DNA of 34,683 bases from Gemmatimonadota bacterium (GTDB taxonomy: Bacteria; Gemmatimonadota; Gemmatimonadetes; Longimicrobiales; Gaopeijiaceae). Under the pieces are notes generated by a model. The model was not told the DNA's origin. It ran no database searches and worked only from the letters and a program-made list of their open reading frames with translations. The stretch lies in the NCBI GenBank assembly GCA_029863645.1, contig JAOTVA010000023.1, positions 1 to 34,683 of the forward strand, read 5' to 3'. The position numbers and the translations under genes are program-made. This document shows positions 26,301 to 32,398 of this stretch, piece after piece (position 1 is the stretch's first letter; the number at the start of each line of letters is the position of its first letter).

Positions 26301-28945
26301 CGACGGTCGAGGGGGAGACTGAGGGGAAGCGGGGGAGCGTCTTCGTGCTCCAAGAAGACCGAGTGCCGTCGGAAGACCGGGTCCTGCTTCGCTCGGCGGC
26401 GCGGGTGTTGATCCTGGCGCGCAGAGGTACGCTGGCCGAGCAGGTAGTCCGGCTGGAGCGACTCAGGCCCGGACCGGTCCCGCCGCGGCTACGCGCGCCG
26501 CTCGAGGACCTGGAACCGATTCCCGCTCCGGCGCTGGATCTCGAGTTCTTCAACGGCTTGGGAGGATTCACGCAGGACGGTCGCGAGTACGTCACGCTGC
26601 TGGGCGAGGGACAGTGGACGCCGGCTCCCTGGGTCAACGTCGTGGCGAACCCGGCGTTCGGCTTCCAGGCCTCCGAGTCGGGATCCGGCTATACGTGGTC
26701 CGTCAACAGCCGGGAGAACAAGCTCACGCCCTGGTCGAACGATGCCGTCAGCGACACGCCGGGCGAGGCGTTCTATGTACGCGACCTGGACAGCGGTGCC
26801 CTATGGGGACCGACATGTCTTCCGATCCGTGAACACGCTCGGCCGTACGTCATCCGGCACGGCCAGGGTTACAGCCGCTTCGAGCATACTTCTCACGGCA
26901 TCGCATTGGACGTTCTTCAGTTCGTGCCGCCAAGCGACCCCATTAAGATCTCTCGTCTCACGCTGACGAATCAGTCCAGCCGCAAACGGCGCCTTTCCGT
27001 TACGGCCTACGTGGAGTGGGTACTCGGGGTCAGGCGCGGAGACCCTACCCGCTATGTGGTCACTGAAGTCGATCCCACGACCCAGGCGACGTTCGCACGC
27101 AACGCCTGGAACGGTGAGTTCGCGCATCGGATCGCGTTCGCCGATCTCGGTGGACGCCAGACATCGTGGACCAGTAGTCGCCTCGAGTTCCTTGGACGCA
27201 ACGGAAGCCTCAAGCATCCGGCGTCGCTCGAACGGGGCGGCAAGCTGTCGGGAAGGACCGGCGCGACTTTGGACCCCTGCGCCGCGCTTCAGACGGAGGT
27301 GGAGCTCGAGCCTGGGCAACGAGTGGAGGTGTTGTTCCTGCTCGGACAGGGGGAAAGCGCCGAGCAGGCACGAGCGCTCGTGCAGCGTTATCGAGAGAAG
27401 GATCCCGACGCGGTGTTGCGCGAGGTCGAGGAAGGGTGGGATGCGGTGCTGGGTACCGTACAGGTCCGGACCCCGGACGCCTCCATGGATGTGCTGCTCA
27501 ACCGCTGGCTGCTCTACCAGACGCTTTCGTGTCGCCTCTGGTCCCGCTCCGCCTTCTACCAGGCAGGCGGGGCATACGGATTCCGCGATCAGCTCCAGGA
27601 CGTCCTGGCGCTGTTGGTCACGCAGCCCGCGATCGCGCGCGAGCATCTCCTGCGCGCAGCCGCCCGCCAGTTTCACGAGGGAGACGTCCAGCATTGGTGG
27701 CACCCTCCGACCGGGCGGGGCGTAAGGACGCGAATCTCCGACGACCTGCTGTGGCTGCCCTACGCTGTCTGTGAGTATCTAGCGGTGACCGAGGACTGGA
27801 GCGTGCTCGACGAGGCGATCCCGTGGCTCGAGGGCCGAATGCTCGAGGAGCACGAGCACGAAGCCTACTTCGAGCCCGGCGTATCCGAGGACCGGTCGAC
27901 GCTTTTCGAACACTGTGCACGGGCACTGGATCGAAGCCTCGAGGTGGGCAGTCATGGTCTCCCGTTGATCGGTGGGGGCGACTGGAACGACGGGATGAAC
28001 CGCGTGGGTCACGAGGGCCGTGGGGAAAGCGTATGGCTGGGTTGGTTCGTCCACGTGAACCTGAGCCAGTTTGCAGAGATCGCCGACCGCCGCGAGGAGA
28101 AGAAGCGAGCGGCACTCTGGCGAGCGAAGGCCGCATCTCTCGCGGCGTCTCTGGATAAGGAGGCGTGGGACGGGGAGTGGTACAAACGCGCCTTCTTCGA
28201 TGACGGGACGCCCATAGGGTCGGCTGAGGACGACGAGTGCCAGATCGACTCGATTGCACAGTCGTGGGCGGTCCTGTCCGGTGCGGGCGATGAGGGACGC
28301 GCGCGCCAGGCCATGGAGTCGGTTGCGGGCCGGCTGGTCCGCGAGGAGGACCAGTTGCTGCTGCTCTTCTCGCCTCCGTTCGATGAGACGCCTCTGGATC
28401 CCGGATACATCAAGGGGTACCCACCCGGCATCCGTGAAAACGGTGGACAATACACCCACGCGGCGATCTGGTCGGTCATGGCCTTTGCTCAGCTCGGCGA
28501 GGGAGACAAGAGCTTCCATCTCTTCGACCTGCTGAACCCGATTCGGCATGCGAGTCGACGTGCGAGCGCTCACCGCTACAAGGTGGAGCCCTATGTAGTC
28601 GCCGCAGATGTCTACTCCGCGCCCTCCAACGTGGGGCGGGGAGGATGGACGTGGTACACTGGGGCCGCGGCTTGGCTATACCGGGCGGGTGTGGAGTCGA
28701 TTCTCGGATTCCGAAAGCGCGGCTCCACGCTCCTCATCGATCCGTGTGTTCCCCGAGAATGGAAAGGCTTCGAGATCGACTACCGCCATGGCGAGACCCT
28801 TTATCGGATCGAGGTCGAGAATCCGAACGGGGTCTGTCGGGGAGTATCCAGCGTCAGTCTCGACGGAACTTCGCTTCAAGCAGGAGGGCCCGTGCCCCTC
28901 GCCGACGACGGTCTCGAGCACCGGGTCCGAGTCGTGCTCGGATAG
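20318..28945 (+). CDS. ndvB: cyclic beta-1,2-glucan synthase (NdvB/Cgs type)
   Basis: 2875 residues from GTG 20318 (GGAG at 20308-20311), the usual size of this giant family. Order: helical N-terminal region (to about 400), membrane helices (about 425-485), GT84 glycosyltransferase core with ITLDADTRLP (about 640) and the SHDLFEG/RRNHRWARGDWQ segments, more membrane helices (845-1007), a glycoamylase-like region (1040-1545), two GT36/GH94 beta-supersandwich blocks, and the C-terminal GH94 phosphorylase domain with GGDWNDGMN (acid Asp about 2553). Known enzymes self-glucosylate from UDP-glucose, then control chain length with the GH94 domain and release cyclic beta-1,2-glucan for export to the periplasm. 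No ABC exporter (ndvA) is in the window. One helical gene follows in the same unit. Confidence 0.95.
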   Translation: MGLRDATITAHLPQPIRAEVFGIERLRLHAKSLAAAQPTADPRERGRRLLPRVRENGKVLVAGYRDIVEAVRQKSPITQAEEWLLDNFHVVDEQILEIRDHLPGGFYKRLPKIAEGRNLGGYPRVYGLAWAYVAHTDSRFDLETLQAFVRAYQRVQPLGIGELWAVTIHLRVALVENLRRLSELTTFARQARASADEVADRLLGFSQPGESVDDVLGSLGRAPLASAFSVQLVQRLRDQPASITPALDWLQRRLAAQGTSPDEVVALEHQAQAAANVTVRNIITSMRWLSSMDWPGFFERVSLVDEVLGSVPGFAAMDFATRDKYRAQVEGLSRRSRRSELYVAREAVRLAREAARENGRASSPAGPTEGEPFRSDKSGPLAVPRRPEEDPGYYIVSGGRRAFERLLGYRTPVWARIRRAWRAHATAAYLGAIGAFTALFLSGPLFLTWSAGAGVPVLMLLGILALVPASDIAVAVVHRLVAAFASPWVVCKLELPNGVPAEFRTMVAVPKLLTSRADIAESIERIQAQFLANPAGHLHFALLTDWADAPQEHMPGDEDLLTELANEIAHLNERYGSPPGGGERFMVLHRRRLWNEKEGKWIGWERKRGKLRELNRLLRGATDTTFIPINGNMPAVPDDVRYVITLDADTRLPRAAAYRLVGAIAHPLNRPRFDPEVGRVVDGYAILQPRIIPSLPTGPTSTTYQRIVSGPGGVDPYAGTVSDVYQDLFDEGSYTGKGIYDVDAFEAALAGRVPENALLSHDLFEGIFARAGLVTDIELFEEFPTSYEVAVRRNHRWARGDWQLLPWILGRPRGPADRKQRARIPTVGRWKMLDNLRRTLSAPSSFLLAVAAWTVPSVSPLLWTALVLGSVAVPAFIPVLDGLIPRRFGFSKRSYLRAAGIDIQVAALQVLLAITVLAHQAWNMADAVVRTLVRLYVTKRNLLEWVPAAQVGYGSDLRLRAFLVHLRWGVLLAAGAGALFVVFKPGAWPVAGPLVLLWVTSPVLAWRLSVPQRPEETHGLSLSETRRLRFLARRTWRFFETFVNEEEHFLPPDNFQEDPEPVVAHRTSPTNMGLYLLSTMAANDFGWIGISDMTERLEATVGTMTGLRRFHGHFANWYDTRDLRPLDPVYISTVDSGNLAGHLIALSQGCRQLMGQPPFGAYVLDGIRDALQPVLDTVENATLRLRSEAVTALQVREASQAMSAALEDPPASPQEWEQRFKELEDRSEHLLDIVSTLARAPENGEASEMLVWAMAVRDTVQSHARDLELIQPEDPDGAGTAADTLGHRLSALAIETEQMAWAMDFRFLFDPARKLFSIGFRVADNTLDPSCYDLLASEARLASFVAIATGDILPRHWFLLGRSLTPVGRGAALVSWSGSMFEYLMPLLVMEQPAQSVLDLTCRLVVRRQIRYGAERGVPWGVSESAYNVRDVERTYQYSDFGVPGLGFKRGLFEDVVVAPYATALAAMVDPRAALDNIARLEKAGAGGSYGFYEALDFTPSRLPEKAKVAVVRAYMAHHQAMTIVALGNVVHNDLTRRRFHAHPMVQAAELLLQERTPRSVAVVRPRGEEVELAANVRDTVPPTLRRFESPHDVPPRTHVLSNGRYLVMITAAGSGFSRWRDFAVTRWREDTTRDCWGTFLFLQDADTGDVWSAGFQPSGTEVDKYGVVFAEDRAKIVQRDPSLGITLEIVVSPEDDAELRQLTVTNHEGRDREIDVTSYAEVVLAPQAADEAHPAFSNLFVETEFIPGLQTLVATRRPRSASEPQMWLAHLAAVEGEIVGNCQYETDRAGFLGRGRGIRAPASVLEGRPLTNSTGTVLDPIVSLRYRVAIPAGGTARLVFTTLVAPSREQALDLAEKYHQTDTFERESSLAWMHAQVQLHHLQVSQGEAHLFQRLANRLLYDDHSLRAVPADVAANRRGASGLWAYGISGDLPIAVVRIEREEERDVARQLLRAHEYWRLKGISADLVILNATGASYAKGLQEFFQALVRGTQSTVEGETEGKRGSVFVLQEDRVPSEDRVLLRSAARVLILARRGTLAEQVVRLERLRPGPVPPRLRAPLEDLEPIPAPALDLEFFNGLGGFTQDGREYVTLLGEGQWTPAPWVNVVANPAFGFQASESGSGYTWSVNSRENKLTPWSNDAVSDTPGEAFYVRDLDSGALWGPTCLPIREHARPYVIRHGQGYSRFEHTSHGIALDVLQFVPPSDPIKISRLTLTNQSSRKRRLSVTAYVEWVLGVRRGDPTRYVVTEVDPTTQATFARNAWNGEFAHRIAFADLGGRQTSWTSSRLEFLGRNGSLKHPASLERGGKLSGRTGATLDPCAALQTEVELEPGQRVEVLFLLGQGESAEQARALVQRYREKDPDAVLREVEEGWDAVLGTVQVRTPDASMDVLLNRWLLYQTLSCRLWSRSAFYQAGGAYGFRDQLQDVLALLVTQPAIAREHLLRAAARQFHEGDVQHWWHPPTGRGVRTRISDDLLWLPYAVCEYLAVTEDWSVLDEAIPWLEGRMLEEHEHEAYFEPGVSEDRSTLFEHCARALDRSLEVGSHGLPLIGGGDWNDGMNRVGHEGRGESVWLGWFVHVNLSQFAEIADRREEKKRAALWRAKAASLAASLDKEAWDGEWYKRAFFDDGTPIGSAEDDECQIDSIAQSWAVLSGAGDEGRARQAMESVAGRLVREEDQLLLLFSPPFDETPLDPGYIKGYPPGIRENGGQYTHAAIWSVMAFAQLGEGDKSFHLFDLLNPIRHASRRASAHRYKVEPYVVAADVYSAPSNVGRGGWTWYTGAAAWLYRAGVESILGFRKRGSTLLIDPCVPREWKGFEIDYRHGETLYRIEVENPNGVCRGVSSVSLDGTSLQAGGPVPLADDGLEHRVRVVLG

Positions 28946-28962
28946 GCGCTGGCCGACCTGAC

Positions 28963-29469
28963 ATGCAAGACGCTAACGCGGCACCTCGGCCGTCCTCGGT
29001 GGACTTTGTGGGCGGAGAGGCAGTGCGGGTGCATGAGCTGCTCCGTCAGTACTTCGACATTCATGAACGGACCTTCAAGTTCTCGTTCCGCAAGGTTCTT
29101 CCGATTCCCGGCCTGTTCGAAGCCCTCGACTACCGGGCCTATCAGGACTCACTCCGGAGTATCCACGGAGACTTGATTCTGGCAGCTGATGCGCTGGCGA
29201 AGCATCGCCAGAGCGGAGCGCCGCTCTCTGATCACCCGTTCGTTCCGGACCTGGAAGCCTATGCCAGGGAAGTGGCAGATGCGGCTCGACGTCTCGGCGA
29301 GATTTGCCTAGCGCTCCAACATAAGAGTGAGGCCCGGCGTGGCTACAACGCTGCTACGTACAAGTCAGAGGTTACGGCGTACAAGGCCGTGGTCGCGACC
29401 TATCACGAAATGGGCGGTCGACTAAACGTCTCGTTCGCGGCCTATCGGGGGGTCCGCACTCCATCCTAA
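28963..29469 (+). CDS. hypothetical helical protein linked to ndvB
   Basis: 168 residues from ATG 28963, 17 bp after ndvB, with only a weak ribosome site, so coupling is likely. Almost wholly alpha-helical by pattern: amphipathic stretches at about 25-45, 60-85, 95-125 and 130-155 with regular Leu/Ala/Tyr spacing. No signal peptide, membrane helix or metal motif, so cytoplasmic. I do not recognise the family. Position next to the glucan synthase suggests an accessory or regulatory role for glucan synthesis; this is inference. A hairpin follows 5 bp after the stop. Confidence 0.65.
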   Translation: MQDANAAPRPSSVDFVGGEAVRVHELLRQYFDIHERTFKFSFRKVLPIPGLFEALDYRAYQDSLRSIHGDLILAADALAKHRQSGAPLSDHPFVPDLEAYAREVADAARRLGEICLALQHKSEARRGYNAATYKSEVTAYKAVVATYHEMGGRLNVSFAAYRGVRTPS

Positions 29470-29474
29470 AGAAC

Positions 29475-29503
29475 GAGGTCGCCCCGAACGTCGGGACGGC
29501 CTC
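29475..29503. terminator. hairpin terminator after the ndvB unit
   Basis: GAGGTCGCCCCGA (29475-29487) pairs with TCGGGACGGCCTC (29491-29503) around a 3-nt loop; 13 bp with one wobble and one mismatch. On the minus strand GTTCTTTA follows, giving a short U-tract, so it may work in both directions. It ends the ndvB operon. Confidence 0.55.
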
Positions 29504-29560
29504 AGATCCATGTCAGGTCCAACTCATGGAGCGGTTAGGCCGCGATGGCGAGCTCGTCGT

Positions 29561-29674
29561 GATCGGGACGGCCGGATTGAGCTGCGGGTCGTCTGCGGCG
29601 ATCCTCGCTCGTCTCGCGAGTGAGCGGTCTGGCCTTCGGACGAACACGCTTGTCGCTCGGCTCGAACCGGCGAC
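29561..29674 (-). repeat. tRNA-Pro T-arm copy split by an 84-bp insert
   Basis: Plus-strand bases 29561-29577 equal 32295-32311 and bases 29662-29674 equal 32312-32324 of the intact tRNA-Pro region; joined they reproduce 30 bp of its T-arm and acceptor end without a mismatch. Between them lie 84 bp (29578-29661) that start TGAGCTGCGGGTCG and end CGCTTGTCGCTCGGC. The split point is in the T-loop (58/59). The rest of 29504-29773 shows no gene; its short frames have no family resemblance. Confidence 0.75.
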
Positions 29675-29773
29675 TCGTGACCGACCATCTCCAGACAGCG
29701 TCAGCCAACCTTGGGCCGTACCTTCAAGATGACCCATGCCCAGCATGTCCTTTAACAAGGTGATGCTTCAGCG

Positions 29774-31177
29774 GTGACACGTCTGTCCAGCTCCTGGCTC
29801 TGCGTAGTCACGACCTTTCTGTGCGTGGCCGGCCCGGCCACGGCTCAGGTAACCGCTCCACGCTCGGGGCCGACCGTCGCTTCGTGCGAAGACAAGCAGA
29901 CGATGGTCGCCGTGGGTCAGGCGCTCGGGCTGAACCTCCTCATGAATCGCACCGACGCGTGGTTGGTCCGTAGTAGGGACTCGCGTGTGAACTTCGAGAC
30001 ATGGTCTCGGAACCTGGAGTACGGATGGCAATGGGACGAGACCCAGTTCACCGTCAACATGTTTACCCATCCCTACCAAGGCAGCCTCTACGTCGAGGCC
30101 GCCCGCGCGAATTGCCTCAACTACTGGGAATCGATACCCATCGCGTTCCTAGGCGCGTGGACGTGGGAGTTCTTCGGTGAGATCTGGCTGCCCTCACTGA
30201 ACGATTTCTGGATGAGCGGACTCGGCGGCGTCGCGATCGGTGAGATTCTCCACCGGGTCTCGACCGTCATTCTCGACGAGGAATCCGACGGAAGCGAACG
30301 AATCTGGCGCGAGATCGGCGCCTTGCTCGTCAATCCGGTGGGGGGCCTCAACCGTCTCGTGCGTGGGCAGTGGACCAGACAGGGGGTCAACCCCGCCGAC
30401 CGGCTCCCCGAGTCGTACCTATTCCGCGCCAAGGTCGGCGGGCGGCGGGTTCGGGAATACGGGTCCCCGGCCGGCCCGACCAGCTCGCCGACGCTGCTCC
30501 TGGACATCGCGTACGGCGACCTCTTCGAGACGGAGCCTCGGGCGCCGTTCGACGTCATCAGTCTTCTCGCTCAGGTGAGCCCGGACGGCGGAGGAATCAA
30601 TATTCTGCGCGCCGTCGGCCGCCTCTACGGCAAGGAGCTTACCGATAGGAACAACTGGCAACAGCACCAGCTCGTGGTCAGTCAACGCTTCGATTACGTC
30701 AGCAATCCGGTGTACCACTTCGGTGAGCAGACTCTCGAGATCGGCCTCCAATCCCGGTGGCGGACCGGACCGGGCGGTCTGCACCTGAGAACTCACCTTG
30801 CGGGAGACGTGGTGATGCTGGGCGCGATCGATGCGCTGGACGCCGGGCTCGGACAGCGTACGATCGATTTCGGACCTGGCGTGGGCGTCATCTTCGAGGT
30901 CGCCCTCGAGCGAGCGGGCACGACGTACGTCTCGCTCTACAATCGGGCCCGGTATCTGCGCTCGGTCAGCGGCGCGCCCGCGAATCACAACATCTTCTTC
31001 TCGGGGCTCGACCTGACGATTCCGATTACGAGCCAGCTGGGTATCGGCGCCTACGTGAGCGGAGATCGTCGCCGCAGCTACTACGAAGACCTTCCCAAGG
31101 ACCACCGTTCGTACCTCGAGACCCGTGTGTACGCGACCTGGACGTTCGCGAGGGGCAGGCCTGGTTCGTCGAGATGA
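29774..31177 (+). CDS. DUF3943 secreted outer-membrane-associated protein
   Basis: 467 residues from GTG 29774 with signal peptide (WLCVVTTFLCVAGPATAQ). The DUF3943 signature is clear between about 80 and 210: QFTVNMFTHPYQGSLYVEAAR, NYWESIPIAFLGAWTWEFFGE, PSLNDFWMSGLGGVAIGEILHR and a later NPVGGLNR. The second half is beta-rich with alternating aromatic residues and ends in a strand, like an outer-membrane barrel. No function is established for this domain. The ribosome site is weak. Its stop overlaps the next start by 4 nt. Confidence 0.85.
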   Translation: MTRLSSSWLCVVTTFLCVAGPATAQVTAPRSGPTVASCEDKQTMVAVGQALGLNLLMNRTDAWLVRSRDSRVNFETWSRNLEYGWQWDETQFTVNMFTHPYQGSLYVEAARANCLNYWESIPIAFLGAWTWEFFGEIWLPSLNDFWMSGLGGVAIGEILHRVSTVILDEESDGSERIWREIGALLVNPVGGLNRLVRGQWTRQGVNPADRLPESYLFRAKVGGRRVREYGSPAGPTSSPTLLLDIAYGDLFETEPRAPFDVISLLAQVSPDGGGINILRAVGRLYGKELTDRNNWQQHQLVVSQRFDYVSNPVYHFGEQTLEIGLQSRWRTGPGGLHLRTHLAGDVVMLGAIDALDAGLGQRTIDFGPGVGVIFEVALERAGTTYVSLYNRARYLRSVSGAPANHNIFFSGLDLTIPITSQLGIGAYVSGDRRRSYYEDLPKDHRSYLETRVYATWTFARGRPGSSR

Positions 31178-31791
31178 TGAACATCGACGGGATGGGGATC
31201 CCCATTGTCGTGGCGTTGATCGCCCTCTCGTGCACGACCCACGACGCGACGGCCCAGGGGGCGGTTCGCGGCGGCTTGTGGCTCGAGGGTGGGGTCGGCA
31301 CCGGAACGGTTCGCAACACCTGCTCGGGGTGCCAGAACGTGACCGTAGCCTACGGCCCTTCGAACCTTCTTCGGGCGGGAGGGGCGCTCTCGCCGCGGGT
31401 CTTGGTGGGCATTGAGATCTTCGTGCTGCGTTCCTCCGATCTCGTTCTGGCTCCTGGCGCGGCGCCGGTCGAGTCCGAGAACGGGACGTTGGGGCCGATC
31501 GTGATCTGGTACGTGGGCCGAAGCGGGTTCTTCCTCAAGGGCGGCGCCGGCCTTGCCCGGGGGACGTTTACAGTGGAGTCGACGCCCGGCGAGCCCGTGA
31601 CGACCGAGCGCACAGGGTCCAGCCTCACGTTCGGGGTCGGATTCGACATCGGGATCATGCGGTGGTTCGCGCTGACGGCGAATCTTGGCACCCACGTCTC
31701 GGCCATCGGCGACGTGCATGTGGATGGCATCGTCATCGACGACGTGATCGCGACAGTCTACGAGGTTGGGTTAGGTATCACGCTCCGCTAG
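31174..31791 (+). CDS. small outer-membrane beta-barrel-like protein
   Basis: 205 residues from ATG 31174, which overlaps the DUF3943 stop (ATGA). Signal peptide ends in DATAQ. Mature part shows alternating Gly/aromatic strands (AVRGGLWLEGGVGTGTV, GFFLKGGAGLARGTFTV, GSSLTFGVGFDIGIM, VYEVGLGITLR) that suit an eight-stranded barrel, with terminal strand ending in LR rather than the usual Phe. Contains CSGC (a likely disulfide in a loop). Not recognised beyond the barrel pattern. Coupled to DUF3943, so probably a pair in the outer membrane. Confidence 0.75.
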   Translation: MMNIDGMGIPIVVALIALSCTTHDATAQGAVRGGLWLEGGVGTGTVRNTCSGCQNVTVAYGPSNLLRAGGALSPRVLVGIEIFVLRSSDLVLAPGAAPVESENGTLGPIVIWYVGRSGFFLKGGAGLARGTFTVESTPGEPVTTERTGSSLTFGVGFDIGIMRWFALTANLGTHVSAIGDVHVDGIVIDDVIATVYEVGLGITLR

Positions 31792-31816
31792 CCCAGGAGC
31801 CGAAGCACCGTCTGAC

Positions 31817-31936
31817 TCAGTCGACCGGCTCGATCCTCAGCAGCGCTCCCTCGTCATCGGTGAGCACATAGATCAGCCCGTCGGGTCTCTGTCGAATATC
31901 ACGGATATGCTGCCTGAATTCGGTCAGGATTCGGAG
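31817..31936 (-). pseudogene. C-terminal remnant of a PQQ-dependent sugar dehydrogenase
   Basis: The last 38 or so codons of a minus-strand frame end with IRDIRQRPDGLIYVLTDD, then GALLRIEPVD and a stop. This is the characteristic C-terminus of soluble aldose/glucose-sorbosone dehydrogenases, propellers that oxidise sugars with PQQ. Upstream in the frame (towards 32059) only a short piece resembling PVIS-x-SPS-x-AP of the same family may remain; the other 300 or so residues are missing. The gene has been cut away next to the rearranged tRNA region. Confidence 0.7.
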
Positions 31937-32036
31937 CCAGGACGCCGTGGTAGCGGTGGCGATGAAGGGCGCGTCGCTGGGCGACAGACTCCACCTGGCC
32001 GATATGACCGGGCGCCAGCTCGGAGGCCTCGTGCGG

Positions 32037-32139
32037 CGAACCGGCGGTAGACGTAGCACGCGGTTCTCATCCGCAGAGACAAGAAGAAGGGTCCGCGGCG
32101 ACCGAAGTCACCGCGGACCCACGATCGGGACGGCCGGAT
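32037..32139 (-). repeat. direct repeat, left copy (tRNA 3' end, terminator, tRNA-like piece)
   Basis: This block matches the copy at 32211-32311 over its full length with scattered changes, at a 174-bp offset at its start. In minus-strand order it holds a tRNA-Pro 3' end (CCGGCCGTCCCG), a terminator hairpin with T-tract, then a segment around CTACCGCCGGTTCG that looks like the T-arm of another tRNA. It shows a past tandem duplication at the tRNA locus. Confidence 0.75.
32081..32120 (-). terminator. duplicated tRNA terminator
   Basis: GGGTCCGCGGCGAC (32089-32102) and GTCACCGCGGACCC (32107-32120) pair with one wobble around CGAA; the minus strand then reads TTCTTCTTG. Near copy of the tRNA-Pro terminator at 32253-32291, now following a broken tRNA 3' end. 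Confidence 0.7.
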
Positions 32140-32220
32140 TCATCTCGCTGCGCTCGATGGTCTCGCGACCGGACAGGCGGGCCTCGGGCACCCCTGTGGG
32201 TCGCTCCGCTCGAACCGGCG
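32123..32220 (-). repeat. tRNA T-arm copy split by a 70-bp insert
   Basis: Bases 32123-32139 (plus strand GATCGGGACGGCCGGAT) and 32210-32220 (TCGAACCGGCG) join to 28 bp identical to 32295-32322 of the intact tRNA-Pro. Between them are 70 bp (32140-32209) that start TCATCTCGCTGCGCTCG and end GTGGGTCGCTCCGC. Split point 58/59 in the T-loop, the same as at 29577/29662. Confidence 0.75.
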
Positions 32221-32311
32221 GTAGACTTAGCAGGCGGTTCTCATCGGAGGGACAAAAAGAAGGTCCGCGGCGACTGACGTCACCGCGGACCGTTGATCGG
32301 GACGGCCGGAT
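32211..32311 (-). repeat. direct repeat, right copy (contains the live tRNA terminator)
   Basis: Partner of 32037-32139. Contains the 3' end and terminator of the intact tRNA-Pro and, beyond it, a tRNA-like segment: minus strand GAGAACCGCCTGCTAAG followed by CTACCGCCGGTTCGA. The latter has the look of an anticodon arm (loop CTGCTAA, as in tRNA-Ser GCU) fused to a T-arm after a deletion; that reading is tentative. Confidence 0.7.
32253..32291 (-). terminator. Rho-independent terminator of tRNA-Pro
   Basis: Stem GGTCCGCGGCGAC (32262-32274) with GTCACCGCGGACC (32279-32291), 13 bp with one wobble, loop TGAC. On the minus strand the T-tract TTCTTTTTGT follows directly. It begins 5 nt after the tRNA 3' end. 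Confidence 0.85.
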
Positions 32312-32370
32312 TCGAACCGGCGACCCCCTGAACCCCATTCAGGTGCGCTACCGAGCTGCGCCACGTCCCG
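32297..32370 (-). tRNA. tRNA-Pro, anticodon GGG
   Basis: 74 nt folding without any mismatch: acceptor CGGGACG/CGTCCCG with A73, D-arm GCGC/GCGC, anticodon stem CCTGA/TCAGG with loop ATGGGGT (anticodon GGG reads CCC/CCU), variable loop GGGTC, T-arm GCCGG-TTCGAAT-CCGGC. CCA is not encoded. A -10-like TATCTT lies 10 nt upstream (plus 32381-32386) without a clear -35. Broken copies of parts of this gene flank it on both sides and occur at 29561 and 20115. Confidence 0.97.
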
Positions 32371-32398
32371 TACGAGCGAGAAGATACTTCTTTAGCCA

